Shown here in pieces: positions 7,298 through 15,133 of a DNA stretch of 64,000 nt. Made by a program: the position numbers and the translations under genes. Origin of the DNA: Lentzea kentuckyensis (GTDB taxonomy: Bacteria; Actinomycetota; Actinomycetes; Mycobacteriales; Pseudonocardiaceae); NCBI RefSeq assembly GCF_002150765.1, contig NZ_MUYM01000014.1, positions 1 through 64,000 of the forward strand, given 5' to 3'. The notes under the pieces were generated by a model. That model ran no database searches. It saw nothing but the letters and a program-made list of their open reading frames with translations, and was not told where the DNA came from. The number at the start of each line of letters is the position of its first letter. Position 1 is the stretch's first letter.

Positions 7298-10200
7298 CAG
7301 GCAAGTGTGAGCGCGTACAGCTCCACTCGCGGGTCGTTGGGCAAAGTCACCGAACGGACCGTCTTGGCCGCGTCCAGCCGCAACGACTGCCCGAACAACC
7401 GGACCGGCGGCCCGTCGACGCCCTGGCCCGCCTTGATCCGGTGCGGCATCTCCAGCACCACCGGGCCACCGGCCGCCCAGTCCGGCACCGTGGCCGCCAC
7501 CTCGGCCGACGTGCCGTCGGTGTACCAGACGGTGAAGGCCGTGGACACCGGGCCGTTGTGCGACGCGCCCACCACGTGCAGCCAGGAGAACTGGCCGGCG
7601 GGCAGCAACAGCCCCTGCCCCCGCGCCTCGACGAAGTTCGGCGTGGTGCCCGCCGGATCCGGTGCCTGGTAGGTGATCCCGCCCCACGTCACGGGTCCGG
7701 CCGGCGGCAGCAGCGCGGCGTCGTAGCTCCAGCCGCCGCCGTCGAAGTCGCCGGAAGCCGAGTCGGCGACCGTCGCCGTGCCGTCGTGGTTGCGCTCCGG
7801 GCCGACGTCCACCGCACAGGTGGAGAACGCGCACAACGCGGCCGGCTTCACCTCGATCACGGCCTTCACCGTCACGGAGTCGACGACGACCGAGACCTCG
7901 TAGGAACCCACCGGGGTCCCCGCCGGCACCGACACCGTCAGCGGCACGGTCTTCTGCGTCGGCAGATGCCGCGACACGATGACGAACGGCTTGGCACCGC
8001 TCACCTTCCAGCCCGCGGGAGCCTTCACCTCAGGCCGCACGGACATCCCGGACGGCGACTGCGCCAGCACGTCGAGCTGCAGGGTCAGCGACTGTGCGGA
8101 GTCCGAGGTCGGCATGACGATCTCGCTGTTCCGCAACGACGCCGACAACGCGCGACGCGAGTCCACGTTGCCGTTGTTGAGCGACGGCGGCTCGTCCGAA
8201 CGGCTGGCGCCCCACGAAGACGGCTTCGAGGAGACCTCGTACGAGAGCTTTCCGCCACGCTGCACCGCGGACCAGTCGAGCCAGGTCTTCCGCACGTCAC
8301 GCCCGTTCAACGACGCGCTGCGCACGTACCGCACCGAGTCGGAGACGTTGGGCGCGGCCACGGTCAGCGTGCCGCCCTGCGAGCCGTACTGTCCGATTCG
8401 GACGGTCGCGGACGGGAACTGCGGTGACGACAACGCGAGGAAGTCGCCTCCGCTGAACGTCGGGTACAGGCCCAGCGACGAGAAGACGTACCAGGCCGAC
8501 ATCGTGCCCAGGTCGTCGTTGCCCGTCATGCCGTCGGGACCGGTCGTGAACAACGTCATCGCCGCCCGCACGACCGTGGCGGCCTTCGACGGCGTGCCCG
8601 TCCACAGGTACATGTACGGCGCGAGCAGGTCGGGCTCGTTGTTCGGGTTGTAGGTCGGTTTGCCGTAGTAGTCGTACGGTTCGGTGATCCAGTCGTGCCG
8701 TGCGGTACCGGCCGGGTCCACCAACAGCTTGTCGTAGACGAAGAAGGAGTCGAGGCGTTTCTCGGCTTCCTTGCGCCCGCCCATCAACGACACCAGACCG
8801 GCGGGATCCTGCGGGACGAGCCACTGGTACTGGTAGGCGCCGCCCTCGTGGAACTGGTGCGAGGCGTCCACCGCGTTGTACGGCGTGAGCCAGGTGCCGG
8901 CGGTCGTGCGCGGCCGGAACTGGCCGATCGACGAGTCCCACAGGTTGCGGTACCACTGGCCGCGATCGGCGAACAGCCGTGCGTCCGACCGTTTGCCCAA
9001 GCCCTGGGCCATCAACGCCAGCGAGGCGTCCGCCGCCGCGTACTCCAGCGTGGCCGAGGCCGGGTGCACGCAGTCGTTGTCGCCGCCCTTGTGCGCGCAG
9101 TCCGTGCCGAGCTTCAGCCCGGACGGGATGTACCCGCGGTCCGAGTAGTACTTCACGCCCGAACGTCCGTTGTACGGCGACTCGGCGGGAGGCAGCGACA
9201 AGGCGTTGGTGCGCAACAGCTGGTACGCCTCTTCCTCGTGGCCCTTCAGCAAGCCCTTCGACCAGGCCTCGACCAGGAACGGCGTGACCGGGTCACCGGT
9301 CATGATGTTGGTCTCGGACGACGCCAAAGCCCAGCGCGGCAACCATCCTCCGTCCCGGCCACTGGCCACGACGGACAGTGCGACGTCTCTGGCCACCCGT
9401 GGTTCCAGCATCTGCAGCAGCTGGTTCTGTGGCCGGTACGTGTCCCACAACGAGAAGTTCTGGTACGGCGTGTAGCCCGAAGCCGTCCGCACCTTCCCGT
9501 CGAAGCCCATGTACCTGCCGTCGACGTCACCGGCGAGGTTCGGGTGCAGCACCGAGTGGTACAGCGCGGTGTAGAAGGCAACCTGCCGATCGCGCGGCCC
9601 GCCGGACACCCGCACGGCGTCCAGCTGCTTCTTCCACACCTCCTTGGCTCCCGCCACCACACCGTCGAAGTCGTGGGAAGGGGCCTCCGCCGCGAGGTTC
9701 TTCCGCGCGCCCTCGATCCCGGTGTAGGACAGGCCGACCTTCAGCACGACATCACGGTCGGCCGTCGCGTCGAAGGTGACCCACGCGCCGTTCCCACCGG
9801 TCCCGGCCGCGTCCCGGACGCCCGCCGTGGGAACGCTCCCGCGCCACGCGCCAAAGGAAGCGAACGGCCGGTCGAACGACGCGGTGAAGTAGACGGTGTG
9901 CTCGTCCTTGCCCGCGCAGAACCTGCCGTTGCGGACCCTGCCCTCGATGGTCCGGTCACCGACGACGTGGATCTCCGAGTCGAGCACCGTCTGGTTGGAC
10001 CGCCCGGTGTTGAACAGGACGTTGGCCGCACCTGACGACGGGAACGTGTAGCGCTGCCAACCGGTTCGCGCGGTGGCAGTGACCTCGGCGTTCACCCCGT
10101 AACGGGACAGCCCGACCCGGTAGTAGCCGGGCTGCGCGGTCTCGTCCGAATGGCTGAACGCCGACTTGTAGGCGTTGATGTCAACGTTGTCAACGGGCCC

Positions 10201-10491
10201 GACCGTCGGCATCACCGGCAGCTCGCCCATCACCCCGCAGCCCACACCGGAGAGATGTGTCTGCGAGAAGCCGTAGATGGAGCCGGCCTTGTAGTCGTAT
10301 CCGCCCTGCCCTCCCGTGTCAGGGCTGACCTGCACCATCCCGAACGGCACCGAGGCGCCGGGAAAGGTGTTGCCGAAGTTTTGCGTACCAACGAAAGGAT
10401 TGACGAGCGACGAGGGGTCTTCGTCCGCCTGAGCGGCTTGCGCAGGAACTGTTAGACCCAGTAACAGCCCGGCTACGACGAGTATCCGCAT
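7297..10491 (-). CDS. Secreted GH92 alpha-mannosidase with NEW3-type domain
   Basis: 1064 residues from the ATG at 10491 (MRILVVAGLLLGLTVPAQA, signal peptide); the frame upstream lacks a signal and is not used. It removes alpha-linked mannose (usually alpha-1,2) from glycans outside the cell, using Ca. Family motifs are present: LVNPFVGTQNFGNTFPGASVP at the start of the mature protein, HEGGAYQYQWLVPQD, NEPDLLAPYMYLW and the catalytic GNDDLGTMSAWYVFSSLGLYP with its paired Asp residues. After the catalytic core (about residue 740) comes an NEW3-like sandwich (KAPAGWKVSGAKPF) and a C-terminal galactose-binding-like module. It is divergent from the VOC gene. With the chitinases nearby it fits fungal or yeast wall-glycan breakdown. 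Confidence 0.93.
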   Translation of the reverse strand: MRILVVAGLLLGLTVPAQAAQADEDPSSLVNPFVGTQNFGNTFPGASVPFGMVQVSPDTGGQGGYDYKAGSIYGFSQTHLSGVGCGVMGELPVMPTVGPVDNVDINAYKSAFSHSDETAQPGYYRVGLSRYGVNAEVTATARTGWQRYTFPSSGAANVLFNTGRSNQTVLDSEIHVVGDRTIEGRVRNGRFCAGKDEHTVYFTASFDRPFASFGAWRGSVPTAGVRDAAGTGGNGAWVTFDATADRDVVLKVGLSYTGIEGARKNLAAEAPSHDFDGVVAGAKEVWKKQLDAVRVSGGPRDRQVAFYTALYHSVLHPNLAGDVDGRYMGFDGKVRTASGYTPYQNFSLWDTYRPQNQLLQMLEPRVARDVALSVVASGRDGGWLPRWALASSETNIMTGDPVTPFLVEAWSKGLLKGHEEEAYQLLRTNALSLPPAESPYNGRSGVKYYSDRGYIPSGLKLGTDCAHKGGDNDCVHPASATLEYAAADASLALMAQGLGKRSDARLFADRGQWYRNLWDSSIGQFRPRTTAGTWLTPYNAVDASHQFHEGGAYQYQWLVPQDPAGLVSLMGGRKEAEKRLDSFFVYDKLLVDPAGTARHDWITEPYDYYGKPTYNPNNEPDLLAPYMYLWTGTPSKAATVVRAAMTLFTTGPDGMTGNDDLGTMSAWYVFSSLGLYPTFSGGDFLALSSPQFPSATVRIGQYGSQGGTLTVAAPNVSDSVRYVRSASLNGRDVRKTWLDWSAVQRGGKLSYEVSSKPSSWGASRSDEPPSLNNGNVDSRRALSASLRNSEIVMPTSDSAQSLTLQLDVLAQSPSGMSVRPEVKAPAGWKVSGAKPFVIVSRHLPTQKTVPLTVSVPAGTPVGSYEVSVVVDSVTVKAVIEVKPAALCAFSTCAVDVGPERNHDGTATVADSASGDFDGGGWSYDAALLPPAGPVTWGGITYQAPDPAGTTPNFVEARGQGLLLPAGQFSWLHVVGASHNGPVSTAFTVWYTDGTSAEVAATVPDWAAGGPVVLEMPHRIKAGQGVDGPPVRLFGQSLRLDAAKTVRSVTLPNDPRVELYALTLA

Positions 10492-10618
10492 GCCAGGCAG
10501 TATTGTCCGATCACCGCCGCGCCGACACCCATCAGAGGTCTGCGATGGGTTGCTCTTGCCGCCCTTGTCGCGGAAGCTCCGCGCTGACAACTCCCTGACA
10601 CCGGAGTAAGCAGGAGCT

Positions 10619-11002
10619 ATGCCCGTACAGCTCAACCACACCATCGTCCACGCCACCGACCAGGAGCGTTCGGCGCGCTTCCTCACCGAACTCCTCGGCC
10701 TGCCGGAGCCGGTGCGCTTCGGCCCGTTCCTCGTCGTCGAGGTCGCGAACGGCGTCTCGCTCGACTACCTGACCAGCCAGGCCCCGATCACCGACCAGCA
10801 CTACGCGTTCCTGGTGACCGAGGACGAGTTCGACCAGATCTTCGGCCGGATCCAGGAACGCGGCCTCGACTACTGGGCCGATCCGTTCCACTCCCGGCCC
10901 GGCGAGATCAACCGCAACGACGGCGGGCGCGGCGTCTACTGGAACGACCCGGACGGCCACGCGCTGGAGATCATCACCAGGCCCTACGGTTCCGGCGCGT
11001 AG
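10619..11002 (+). CDS. VOC (glyoxalase/bleomycin-resistance fold) protein
   Basis: 127 residues; CAGGAG lies just before the ATG at 10619. It has a single vicinal-oxygen-chelate domain with the usual repeats: LNHTIVHATDQERSARFLTE at the start and GVYWNDPDGHALEIITRPYG at the end. Metal-binding positions H8 and the closing E are present in the expected places. Members act as glyoxalases, dioxygenases or drug-binding proteins; which one cannot be told. It shares a divergent 127-base gap with the GH92 gene. Confidence 0.88.
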   Translation: MPVQLNHTIVHATDQERSARFLTELLGLPEPVRFGPFLVVEVANGVSLDYLTSQAPITDQHYAFLVTEDEFDQIFGRIQERGLDYWADPFHSRPGEINRNDGGRGVYWNDPDGHALEIITRPYGSGA

Positions 11003-11023
11003 ATCAACTCGTTCACATCCCTA

Positions 11024-11041
11024 AAAGGTATAGACCACCTC
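11024..11041. promoter_or_regulatory. DasR-like operator (dre) before chitinase 1
   Basis: AGGTATAGACCACCT matches the Streptomyces dre pattern ACTGGTCTAGACCACT at most positions and sits about 85 bases before the chitinase ATG. In Streptomyces the GntR-type repressor DasR binds such sites and lets go in response to glucosamine-6-phosphate. DasR itself is not in the window. Confidence 0.6.
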
Positions 11042-11122
11042 TTGTGCTCGGAGCACTGGGACTGCCACCGTGAGAGCGGTAACACACCGTGGGCGCGCAG
11101 AAGCTCCGAGGAGTTGGTCCCC

Positions 11123-11812
11123 ATGTCCGGAACTCGCGCCGCCGCCCTGATCGTCGCGCTGCTGAGCGTTTTCACGTTCGTGCAGCCGGCGACGGCGGCG
11201 CCGTTCATCGTCACCGAAGCGCAGTTCAACCGCATGTTCCCGTCCCGCAACAGCTTCTACACCTACAGCGGCCTCAAGTCCGCGATGGCCACGTTCGGCT
11301 CGTTCGCGAACCAGGGCAGTGACACGGTGAAGAAGCAGGAGCTCGCGGCGTTCCTCGCGAACGTCTCCCACGAGACCGGCGGACTGGTCCACATCCGCGA
11401 GATCAACCAGAACGGCGACTACTGCGACGAGACCAGGCCGTACAAGTGTCCCGCCGGCGAACGGAACTACTACGGCCGCGGCCCGATCCAGCTGTCGTGG
11501 AACTTCAACTACAAGGCGGCGGGTGACTACCTCGGCGTCGACCTGCTGAACAAGCCGGACCGGGTCGCCACGGACGCGACGATCTCGTGGCGGACCGGGA
11601 TCTGGTACTGGATGACGCAGAACGGTCCCGGCACCATGACCCCGCACAACGCCATGGTCAACTCGCGCGGCTTCGGTCAGACGATCCGCAGCATCAACGG
11701 ATCCCTGGAGTGCGACGGCCGCAACCCCGGCACGGTCGAGAGCCGCGTGTCGAAGTACCGGCAGTTCACCGGGATCATCGGCGTGGCAACGGGCAGCAAC
11801 CTGTACTGCTGA
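11123..11812 (+). CDS. Secreted GH19 chitinase, catalytic domain only
   Basis: 229 residues from the ATG at 11123 (MSGTRAAALIVALLSVF), preceded by GAGGAG; the upstream frame is not signal-like. The signal peptide ends near ATAA-PF. It hydrolyses beta-1,4 GlcNAc links in chitin with inversion. The GH19 acid is E84 in SHETGG and the second carboxylate E93 in HIREIN. YYGRGPIQLSWNFNY, the substrate-cleft motif, follows. There is no chitin-binding module, unlike the next gene, to which it is clearly paralogous. It carries a DasR-like operator upstream, so induction by chitin breakdown products is likely. Confidence 0.95.
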   Translation: MSGTRAAALIVALLSVFTFVQPATAAPFIVTEAQFNRMFPSRNSFYTYSGLKSAMATFGSFANQGSDTVKKQELAAFLANVSHETGGLVHIREINQNGDYCDETRPYKCPAGERNYYGRGPIQLSWNFNYKAAGDYLGVDLLNKPDRVATDATISWRTGIWYWMTQNGPGTMTPHNAMVNSRGFGQTIRSINGSLECDGRNPGTVESRVSKYRQFTGIIGVATGSNLYC

Positions 11813-11822
11813 CCCGCCAGAA

Positions 11823-11854
11823 CAGGTCTAGACCCTTGACTGGTCTGGACCACT
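11823..11854. promoter_or_regulatory. Two DasR-like operators before chitinase 2
   Basis: CAGGTCTAGACCCT at 11823-11836 and ACTGGTCTGGACCACT at 11839-11854. The second matches the dre consensus ACTGGTCTAGACCACT at 15 of 16 positions, the best copy in the window. Both lie 70-100 bases before the TTG start, where a repressor would block transcription. Confidence 0.75.
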
Positions 11855-11922
11855 GGTGCCAATCTCAGCGTTGTTCACATCCTTGATTCCTCGGGCGCGC
11901 AGACTCCAGGAGTGGGTGACCC

Positions 11923-12984
11923 TTGCTGAGAAAACGCATCTTGGCGTCTATCGCGGCTGGTGTGATGGCGGCGGCTTTGGCCGTCATCACGCCCACCGCG
12001 TCCGCACAGGCGGAAGTGTCGGCGCAGGCCTGCACGTACACCGACTGGGTACAGGGCAAGCAGTACTACACCGGCAACATCGTCCGGTTCGAAGGCAACT
12101 TCTACATCGCCGAGCACGACAATCCTGGTTACAGCCCAACGATTTCCACCTGGTACTGGGAACCGACGAGCTGTGACGGTGGCGGAGGTGGCGGCGGCAC
12201 CTGCACGTACACCGACTGGGTGCAGGGCAGGCAGTACTACACCGGCAACATCGTGCGGTTCCAGGGCAGCTTCTACATCGCCGAGCACGACAACCCCGGT
12301 TACGACCCGACGATCTCCACGTGGTTCTGGGATCCGTACAACTGCGACGGTGGCGGCGGAGGTGGCGGCGGTGACTTCGTCGTCAGCGAGTCCCAGTTCA
12401 ACCAGATGTTCCCCGGCCGCAACAGCTTCTACACCTACAGCGGTCTCGTGGCCGCGATGAGCTCGTTCCCCGGCTTCGCGAAGACGGGCAGCGACACGGT
12501 GAAGAAGCAGGAAGCGGCGGCGTTCCTCGCCAACGCCTCGCACGAGACCGGTGGCCTCGTGTACATCGAGGAGATCAACAAGAACAACGACCTCTGCGAC
12601 GAGAGCAAGCCCTACGGCTGCCCGCGCGGGACGTACGCCTACTACGGCCGCGGCCCGATCCAGCTGTCGTGGAACTTCAACTACTACTCGGCCGGCCAGT
12701 ACCTCGGCCTCGACCTGCTGAACAACCCGGGCTGGGTGGCGAGCGACGCCGCGATCTCGTGGAAGACGGCGCTCTGGTACTGGAACACGCAGACCGGGCC
12801 GGGCAGCATGACCGGGCACAACGCCATGGTCAACGGGGCCGGGTTCGGCGAGACGATCCGCAGCATCAACGGTTCTCTCGAGTGCAACGGCGGCAACCCG
12901 GCGCAGGTGCAGAGCCGCGTCTCGAAGTACCAGCAGTTCGTCGGGATCCTCGGCGTGCCGGCCGGCGCGAACCTGTACTGCTAG
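11923..12984 (+). CDS. Secreted GH19 chitinase with two chitin-binding modules
   Basis: 353 residues from a TTG at 11923, with AGGAG at 11908-11912. The signal peptide is about 32 residues (TASAQAEVSAQA). Two near-identical type-3 chitin-binding domains (CBM5/12) follow at residues 37-84 and 94-141 (CTYTDWVQGKQYYTGNIV ... WYWEP), joined by Gly8-type linkers. The GH19 domain (151-353) has acids E208 (SHETGG) and E217 (YIEEIN) and YYGRGPIQLSWNFNY. The catalytic domain is a close paralogue of chitinase 1, so a tandem duplication with domain gain or loss is likely. Its stop codon lies in the CTAG end of a palindromic repeat. Confidence 0.95.
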   Translation: MLRKRILASIAAGVMAAALAVITPTASAQAEVSAQACTYTDWVQGKQYYTGNIVRFEGNFYIAEHDNPGYSPTISTWYWEPTSCDGGGGGGGTCTYTDWVQGRQYYTGNIVRFQGSFYIAEHDNPGYDPTISTWFWDPYNCDGGGGGGGGDFVVSESQFNQMFPGRNSFYTYSGLVAAMSSFPGFAKTGSDTVKKQEAAAFLANASHETGGLVYIEEINKNNDLCDESKPYGCPRGTYAYYGRGPIQLSWNFNYYSAGQYLGLDLLNNPGWVASDAAISWKTALWYWNTQTGPGSMTGHNAMVNGAGFGETIRSINGSLECNGGNPAQVQSRVSKYQQFVGILGVPAGANLYC

Positions 12985-13109
12985 TACCGCGTCGCGGCTT
13001 AGTTCTGGCGCTTGCCCCGTGGATGAAGGGACCCTTCATCGACCTGAGGTGGATGAAGGGACCCTTCATCCACAACCGGGAGCACAACTAGGCCGCGACA
13101 ACCTACTAG
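12981..13109. repeat. 129-bp palindromic repeat with two identical inner hairpins
   Basis: The ends form a 24-bp inverted pair (12981-13004 / 13086-13109, 19 of 24 matching) starting and finishing with CTAGTA/TACTAG. Inside are two copies of the 19-bp palindrome GATGAAGGGACCCTTCATC at 13022-13040 and 13052-13070, both within TGGATG...TTCATC context. The left CTAG contains the chitinase stop. Palindromes of this TGAAGGGnCCCTTCA type recur between genes in Pseudonocardiaceae (general recollection, not checked). It could act as a terminator or be a small mobile repeat. Confidence 0.65.
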
Positions 13110-13119
13110 CACCAGCGAT

Positions 13120-13160
13120 CCGCTCATCCTGGACGGGTTCATCCCGTCCAGGATGAGCGG
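13120..13160. terminator. Bidirectional hairpin terminator
   Basis: A perfect 18-bp stem (13120-13137 with 13143-13160) around the 5-base loop TTCAT, between the convergent chitinase 2 and mycoredoxin genes, 4 bases from the latter's stop. There is no strong T run, as is common in actinomycetes. Confidence 0.85.
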
Positions 13161-13164
13161 CTGT

Positions 13165-13422
13165 TCAGCTGGCGGCCAGCTGGTCCCGCACCTGGGCCAG
13201 CGACGGGTTCGTGAGCGCCTTGCCGTTCGGGAAGTGGACGGTCGGCACCGTGCGGTTGCCGCCGTTCACGCTCATCACGAAGTCGGCCGCGCCCGGCGTC
13301 TCCTCGATGTTGATCTCGACGTACTCGATGCCCTCGCGGTCGAGCGAGCTCTTCAGGATCCGGCAATAGCCGCACCACGAGGTCGAGTACACGGTGAGCT
13401 GGTCAGGAGCCATCAGTGGCAC
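13165..13422 (-). CDS. mrx1: Mycoredoxin (mycothiol-dependent glutaredoxin-like)
   Basis: 85 residues, thioredoxin fold. It reduces mycothiol-protein mixed disulfides using mycothiol. The active site is W16-CGYC (C17, C20), exactly the Mrx1 form, and the cis-Pro loop NGGNRTVPTVHFPNGKAL closely follows mycobacterial Mrx1. Start could be M1 (13422) or M4 (13413). It implies a mycothiol-based redox system, consistent with an actinomycete host. It is convergent with chitinase 2 behind a shared terminator. Confidence 0.92.
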   Translation of the reverse strand: MPLMAPDQLTVYSTSWCGYCRILKSSLDREGIEYVEINIEETPGAADFVMSVNGGNRTVPTVHFPNGKALTNPSLAQVRDQLAAS

Positions 13423-13755
13423 TCCTCATCGAGGTTGGTCAACGTCGTCAGTATCAACGCCCGACGAGGAGTGGTTCATCCCAGGGTGCGTCAGCTCACT
13501 TCCGGCGCCTGAGCCCGCATCACTCGGACGGCCCAGCGAACGGCGATCGTCAGGCAATCGTCAGGTTAATTCCGCACACCGTGGGTGAGCATAGTTCGCG
13601 CACGGCCGAAAATTTCGGGCGTGCAATTGGTCGTGCTTTCCCACAAGCATTGCCGAGAAATTCAGTCACCCATTCGGCGGCCCTTCACCACGCAGGGTTT
13701 CCGATATCGTCTGGATTCCGTCGCCGGTACCACACTTCGGAAAGAAAGGCTGGCC
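13423..13755. other. Intergenic region with promoter for the DUF4360 pair
   Basis: No convincing gene in 333 bases. It is AT-richer than its surroundings from about 13560 (AAAATTTCG, AATTGG). A direct repeat ATCGTCAGG occurs at 13546-13554 and 13557-13565, an 11-bp period like sites of OmpR-type regulators. A purine-rich ribosome site (GAAAGAAAGG) ends the region. Confidence 0.5.
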
Positions 13756-14379
13756 ATGCTGAAAATGGTGGCGGCTGCTGCCCTGGCACTGTCCGCGGTT
13801 CTCACCGCACCCGCAGCGCAGGCAGTTCCCGACGTTCCCGATTTCGTCACGATCGACGTCGTCACGGTGAACGGTTCCGGCTGCCCTGCCGGCACCGCGG
13901 CGGTCGCGTCGTCCGACGACCGCACGGCGTTCACGGTGACCTACAGCGATTACCTCGCCCAGACAGGACAGGGCTCAGGCCCCACAGACTTCCGCAAGAA
14001 CTGCCAGCTCAACATCAGAGTGAGCTATCCGCAGGGCTTCACGTTCGGCATCGCCCAGGCGGACTACCGCGGTTTCGCCAATCTGCAGCAAGGGGCGACT
14101 GGCACCGAAAAGGGCAGTTACTACTTCCAGGGCATGTCGCAGACCACGAGCCGTACGCACAACTTCTCCGGCCCGAAGAGCGACAACTGGCAGGCGACCG
14201 ACCGCGCCACGGTGTCGGAAATCATCTACGCGCCCTGCGGAGAAGTGCGACACCTGAACATCAACACCGAGCTGCGCGTCAACGCGGGCACCGCGTCGAA
14301 GGCCAACAGCTTCATGACGATGGATTCGACCGACAGCAGCGTGAGCACGAAGTACCAGTTCTCCTGGAAGCGCTGCTGA
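13756..14379 (+). CDS. Secreted DUF4360 protein, copy 1
   Basis: 207 residues from the ATG at 13756 (MLKMVAAAALALSAVLTAPAA, signal peptide to about residue 23). The family pattern is complete: VTVNGSGCPAGTAAVASS, FTVTYSDYLAQ, DFRKNCQLNIRVSYPQGF and YRGFANLQQGA. Four Cys residues, including those in GCP and KNCQ, suggest disulfides. DUF4360 proteins are secreted beta proteins of unknown role, found in actinomycetes and in fungi. Followed after 58 bases by a paralogue; the two are probably one transcript. Confidence 0.9.
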   Translation: MLKMVAAAALALSAVLTAPAAQAVPDVPDFVTIDVVTVNGSGCPAGTAAVASSDDRTAFTVTYSDYLAQTGQGSGPTDFRKNCQLNIRVSYPQGFTFGIAQADYRGFANLQQGATGTEKGSYYFQGMSQTTSRTHNFSGPKSDNWQATDRATVSEIIYAPCGEVRHLNINTELRVNAGTASKANSFMTMDSTDSSVSTKYQFSWKRC

Positions 14380-14437
14380 CCCAGGCACCCATTCCCCGCC
14401 GCCGTTCTTTGTTGAACTTCAGACGGAAAGGTGCCCC

Positions 14438-15082
14438 ATGCTCAACACACTGGCCGCGGCCGCGCTCGCGATGTCGACGATCATCATCCCGCCCGGCGGC
14501 GCCCCCGGAGACACGCCGCCGCCGGACATCATCACCATCGACGTCGTGACGATCAACGGCTCAGGCTGCCGGGCGGGAACGGCAGCGGTCGCCGTCAGCC
14601 CGGACAACAAGGCCTTCACCGTGACCTACAGCGAGTTCATGGCGCAGGTCGGCCCACAGGCACTCCCGACCGACTTCCGCAAGAACTGCCAGCTGAACCT
14701 GCGCGTCAACGTGCCGTCCGGCTTCACCTACGGCATCTCGTCCACCGACTACCGCGGCTTCGCGCACCTCGAGCGCGGCGCCACGGCCCTGGAGAAGGCC
14801 AACTACTACTTCCAGGGCATGTCGCAGACCGCGTTCAAGCAGCACAACTACAACGGACCGTTGAGCGACGACTGGCAGGCGACCGACACCACCGACGTGG
14901 CCGCGATCGTCTACCACCCGTGCGGTGAGAAGCGAAACTTCAACATCAACACGGAGCTGCGGGTCGCCGCAGGCACGTCCGACCCGAAGAAGGTCACCAG
15001 CTTCATCTCGATGGACTCCACCGACGGGTCAATCGAGACGACCTACCACTTCGCGTGGAAGACGTGTCCACCGAAGCCGTAA
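14438..15082 (+). CDS. Secreted DUF4360 protein, copy 2
   Basis: 214 residues; ATG preceded by GACGGAAAGG. It carries the same motifs as copy 1 (INGSGCRAGTAAVAVSPDN, DFRKNCQLNLRVNVPSGF, YRGFAHLERGA), roughly half identical overall. The signal peptide is shorter and ends in a Pro/Gly-rich stretch (PPGGAPGDTPPPD). Tandem duplication is evident. Function unknown; position beside chitinases suggests a cell-surface or colony-level role, but that is only context. Confidence 0.9.
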   Translation: MLNTLAAAALAMSTIIIPPGGAPGDTPPPDIITIDVVTINGSGCRAGTAAVAVSPDNKAFTVTYSEFMAQVGPQALPTDFRKNCQLNLRVNVPSGFTYGISSTDYRGFAHLERGATALEKANYYFQGMSQTAFKQHNYNGPLSDDWQATDTTDVAAIVYHPCGEKRNFNINTELRVAAGTSDPKKVTSFISMDSTDGSIETTYHFAWKTCPPKP

Positions 15083-15095
15083 CCCCTCACCCGGT

Positions 15096-15125
15096 GCCGG
15101 GCACTCCGAGAACGGGGTGTCCGGC
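15096..15125. terminator. Hairpin between convergent DUF4360 and ilvA genes
   Basis: GCCGGGCACTCC pairs with GGGGTGTCCGGC over 12 bp (two G-U pairs) around GAGAAC. It lies 8 bases before the end of the convergent ilvA gene and can serve both strands. Confidence 0.75.
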
Positions 15126-15133
15126 ATCTCCCC

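Noticed and set aside
9828-9841. CebR-like operator TGGGAACGCTCCCG
   Set aside because: It lies deep inside the GH92 coding sequence, far from any start, so chance is more likely.
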